Source of the DNA: JAXMBN01 sp046349875
GTDB lineage: Bacteria; Planctomycetota; Planctomycetia; Pirellulales; Pirellulaceae
DNA: 64,000 nucleotides
Assembly (NCBI GenBank): GCA_046349875.1
Contig: JAXMBN010000003.1
Coordinates: 145,248 to 209,247, forward strand
Reading direction: 5' to 3'
In this document: positions 62,101-64,000 of the stretch, piece after piece
Position numbering within the stretch: position 1 is the stretch's first letter
Layout of the letters: every line of letters starts with the position of its first letter
Notes under the pieces: model-generated
The model's database searches: none
The model's input: only the letters and a program-made list of their open reading frames with translations
Told to the model about the DNA's origin: nothing
Translations under genes and position numbers: made by a program

Positions 62101-64000
62101 GCGGTGAGATTATCGCCAGCGTTGAGTTGAACAGAACCTGCGTTTGCAATGACTTGGGCCGCGTTCAACGTTAGATCGTTGCCAGATGTACTTTGGTCGA
62201 GCACGTCCACTCGTATGTTGCCTTGGGTGCTTCGAGCTTCAGCCAGCGTCAGGGACCCCGAGGTTTCAACGAGTTGAATGTCGCCGCGAGCAATTGCGCG
62301 AACGACTCCGGTTGAGTCGATCTCAATGGGGTTGGAAGAGGTACCGATCGACGGTGACGGTGTAGTAGTGCTGTTATTCGCCGTCAGCGTCAATCCTTGT
62401 CCAACGATGTCGGCGGCGATGTCCGCATCCGCATCCAAGAAAGAGCCCGTGGTGGCTGTGAGAACAACATTCCCTCCCGTCGTAGCGATGCGGCCAATGT
62501 TGATGTTACCAGAGGTTTCGACTAATACGATATCGCCCGAGGCTGAAGCGTGAAGGCGATTGCCTGAATCGACATCGACTGGGGCGGTCGTCGAACCAAT
62601 CGTTGTTGCTGCGTTCAACGTTACTGAACTTCCGATGACATCCGCTGCAGTATCCGACGGACTCGCAAGGATGGCGTTACTAGAATTCAGAACGACATCG
62701 CCTCGAGTGGTCGTGATTGCGCCGATGCGCATGGCGCCTGCCACTTCGGTGAGCACAATGTTTCCATTCGTAGAAATGTTTGTATTGCTGCTTCCAACGT
62801 CCGTGTTGCCGGTGATATTCATCAACGGACCATCGATTTGAGTGGAATCGAGAGCCAGAGTAATCGCTGATCCTTTCACTAGATCGTGATCCCAGGTACT
62901 TGGGACCAAGGTAGTTGCACCTGTGCCAAGGGCTCCGAGATCGAGGTTAAGGATTTCCTCGGGGGTCTCAAAGAACGAGACGACATCGGTAATGTCGCTT
63001 TCTTGAATCTCATTGACACGAAGAAGAGGAAGCGTATTAGGAAGGCTGTTTTCCATCAACGTTGTGTGGTAGAGAACGTTGTTGGTCGAAACGGCTTGGA
63101 TTCCGCTCACATCGATTGTAGCTGGCGGCGTTCCGGTTGCTTGGCGTTGCCTTGCTACAAGATCGAGTGAAACGGAGCCCGCCGAATTTACGAAGAGATC
63201 TTCTTGTCGCCCATCGCTCAGTACGATTTCAATCGGCAAACGAGTCCCTGATCCAATGTTTCCAACAGTAGAACTTAGGTTGGCAACATTGGTGACGATC
63301 TTACCGGTTCCAGATTTGATGATCGCTCCTGCTTGAACTTCGGTTTCGCCAACTGGGTTTTGAATAATTCCATTTAGCGTTAATGCGGGAGCGGGGGCCG
63401 TTTTGATTGCATTTTGCACGTTGACATGCGTGTCTCCAAAATCATGAAATACGGGGAATGAAAGCACGGAACTATCAGGTGCATCCACGACAATATTGGG
63501 TGTGGACATGTTGAAGACCTGAATGTTGTTCACCGTCATGGGCTTCGAAGAGCGATTGATGAGGTTGACTTCGTCAAAGCCGCGTTCGACCGTGACGCTT
63601 CCCAGGTTACCATCGACCACGCCGGTATCGTCTGCTGGTGCGCCGCGACGAGGAATCTCGATGTGCACATTTCCGTAGGCGGCGTTATTGTTGATGGAGT
63701 TAACCACAATGTTTGCAGCAGCCACATTTCCTAATGTGGTTGCGTCCGTATCTTGAATGGAAACTCCATTGGCGGTTGTCACGACCGCATTACCCGCTTG
63801 GTCTTGATCGACGATCAGGGTTGGGGATGCAGCGCCTTTCAACTTGAGATCAGCGTCCCAGTGAATACTTCGATCGCGAATAAACGATGAGACTCGGGTG
63901 CCGGTTCCAGCGCGATTGGTGTCGTTTTCTTTCACGAATAGATCGAATTGGGTTACGTTGGTGTCGGCGAGTACATCGAGATTTCGGGTGTGGATAAGAA
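59187..64000 (-). CDS. Giant dockerin exoprotein with RTX-like, PKD and cadherin-like modules (5' end outside window)
   Basis: The frame is open from the right edge of the window to the stop at 59187, so at least 1600 residues of the C-terminal part are present. Apparent starts such as the GTG at 63935 are internal. Upstream modules are about 85-residue tandem beta repeats of the type GDIVLVETSGNINIGRIATT (three clear copies). Next come a cadherin-like NDSFTIQEDTNGSFNLFAND unit, a PKD-like unit (YSINWGDGTAIQTV, YTANGTYTITISATDKDGG), RTX-like Ca loops (LFGSLGDDILIGGSGNNVLL and LFGGAGRDFLFGGSDDDIL), and a dockerin (DVDGNGQVSPLDALLILNWL and DTDSDQRLSPRDALVVINHL). It is a surface adhesin or scaffold rather than an enzyme. 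The gene follows the kinase fusion on the same strand, about 157 bp away. Confidence 0.88.
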   Translation of the reverse strand, partial: LIHTRNLDVLADTNVTQFDLFVKENDTNRAGTGTRVSSFIRDRSIHWDADLKLKGAASPTLIVDQDQAGNAVVTTANGVSIQDTDATTLGNVAAANIVVNSINNNAAYGNVHIEIPRRGAPADDTGVVDGNLGSVTVERGFDEVNLINRSSKPMTVNNIQVFNMSTPNIVVDAPDSSVLSFPVFHDFGDTHVNVQNAIKTAPAPALTLNGIIQNPVGETEVQAGAIIKSGTGKIVTNVANLSSTVGNIGSGTRLPIEIVLSDGRQEDLFVNSAGSVSLDLVARQRQATGTPPATIDVSGIQAVSTNNVLYHTTLMENSLPNTLPLLRVNEIQESDITDVVSFFETPEEILNLDLGALGTGATTLVPSTWDHDLVKGSAITLALDSTQIDGPLMNITGNTDVGSSNTNISTNGNIVLTEVAGAMRIGAITTTRGDVVLNSSNAILASPSDTAADVIGSSVTLNAATTIGSTTAPVDVDSGNRLHASASGDIVLVETSGNINIGRIATTGGNVVLTATTGSFLDADADIAADIVGQGLTLTANNSTTTPSPSIGTSSNPIEIDSTGVVRAIARGDIQLVETSGSLTLAEARSTQGNIRVDVLDQSTSGNDLTLNAAQVIANAGSVQLNAGDNLTASAGTLIQGTLIGMVSDFGDADPGVGTTVQLSGTFVGRPITLATGNDVDNVTLSQATFQGQTNLSLGAGNDSLTLDRLAPLTTTNAGVRDTLAVNLGTGAHSVQMISSPTGNIIVPITATRGTGLNTLTVQDTTSNDAFALNASQLGITRPGTGISELLTFGATFDRVDIQASEGNDALGVDLSGGNLNFANGVAFAGGNGTDQVTVNGSSLADFFEVDATSSTSGTLRTQVNNGTMSAPTTLTSVEQVGINGQSPTSNPGDRLRILDSVSGIPTIPSGSLVTPLPVSYTNIEQVLVGGIPAATNDSFTIQEDTNGSFNLFANDLGLTDTPLTVSVVQPTFGTVVYNNGGTPLQISDDRFQFTPRAHFSGTTSFQYTVVDANGESSTATASITIEPIADAPIVSAQKATGSEGVPIPLKVDAKLVDTDGSETLQVSMRQVPSIAFFVDGKGNEVGVNQGGGVWNLTAVNLSDLYLVVKDNGNFPLVMIATSSDSGKSSAISSVTFDVEVTNVAPNATIMSSPTDATKDTTVTVQMAATDPSTIDKEAGFLYSINWGDGTAIQTVQGAPGVPPSVDHIYTANGTYTITISATDKDGGVGPTTSQVIRIGQSGIVPDPLRPGQSMLVLLGSDANDDIRITRQGNGNQGRLFVYRNNELTETYPIPSSRILVQGYAGDDTIIVDANVSTDTWLFGSLGDDILIGGSGNNVLLGSDGDDQLRSRQGLDILFGGAGRDFLFGGSDDDILHAGTSVYDLSDAALFAIQQEWLRPLDVETRVAHLKGTLAGGLNGSRFLIGSGPNQTAFDDGVRDLIDNHRTKDFVLANTDQAIRDLFNPTELFEELDGSSGSSGSSFGEGESQEESNELALFTPFFLDVDGNGQVSPLDALLILNWLNTHRTLSQETDTDWLLDTDSDQRLSPRDALVVINHLNKMSHASYQPEGETEDLTGPSQQIGSAFDGSFLSDLDVKKRNTR

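Noticed and set aside
1..64000. CRISPR arrays, tRNA or rRNA genes, and replication origin signals.
   Set aside because: I found no regularly spaced repeats with unique spacers, no cloverleaf or rRNA-like sequence, and no origin genes. Short RNAs could be missed by eye.

Overview
The window reads as a chromosome segment of a planctomycete (Planctomycetota, probably Pirellulales, near Rhodopirellula/Pirellula). The lineage call is inferred from several features together. These are very large exported proteins with an SLEDRR-type N-terminal motif or C-terminal dockerin repeats, a PEP-CTERM protein, a type I sulfatase, ECF sigma factors beside Ser/Thr kinases, BlaI/M56 genes and planctomycete-type RHS remnants. 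I found no rRNA, tRNA or CRISPR array.

Layout. 1-1150: a truncated Ser/Thr kinase (minus) divergent from an ECF sigma factor with a broken C-terminus. 1405-15340: a PEP-CTERM protein, a small hypothetical gene and one giant exoprotein gene of about 12.3 kb, now split over several reading frames; it carries PA14-like segments, long beta-repeat tracts, a DUF4214-like segment, a complete trypsin-like triad and a dockerin. 15427-19367: a compact arsenic operon on the minus strand, arsA-arsR-aquaporin-arsD-arsC, behind a perfect 13+13 bp palindromic operator and with no ArsB/Acr3 pump. 19429-25777: a WD40 kinase with its ECF sigma factor, a CPA2-type antiporter and a frameshifted DUF1801/OmdA gene. 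25778-27091: non-coding, with three tandem copies of a unit of about 320 bp that contains an inverted-repeat-bounded, MITE-like core.

27092-33457: a BlaI repressor coupled to a very large M56 (BlaR1-like) membrane protease, a His-rich ZIP transporter and a methyltransferase. 33739-35524: a conserved small protein and a secreted alpha/beta hydrolase. 35600-39497: an accessory island of RHS-derived toxin/immunity cassettes bounded by two repeat families (R1 about 290 bp, R2 about 70 bp). One R1 copy runs into the 5' end of a sulfatase gene. 40988-51958: a fusion of an AhpD-like domain, EF-hands and a deiodinase-like domain, a broken flavin amine oxidase, a TlpA-like protein, an ankyrin protein, a Cys/His-rich exported protein and a CusA/CzcA-type RND pump without an adaptor gene. 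52072-59029: a DUF2256 protein, two divergent ECF sigma factors, a TPR kinase coupled to one of them, and a kinase / alpha/beta hydrolase / degenerate cyclase fusion. 59187-64000: a second giant dockerin exoprotein that runs off the window.

Themes. Four ECF sigma factors and four Ser/Thr kinases suggest dense transmembrane signalling, and three of the sigma factors lie next to a kinase. Metal and metalloid handling recurs (ars, ZIP, RND with a Cys-rich partner, BlaI/M56). Many genes have single-base frame breaks next to short homopolymers (giant exoprotein, aquaporin, DUF1801, amine oxidase, perhaps the first sigma factor). This pattern fits uncorrected indels in the assembly at least as well as true decay. 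The strongest candidate for an undescribed system is the RHS cassette island with its alternating repeats. The ars operon without a pump and the triple fusion kinase come next.
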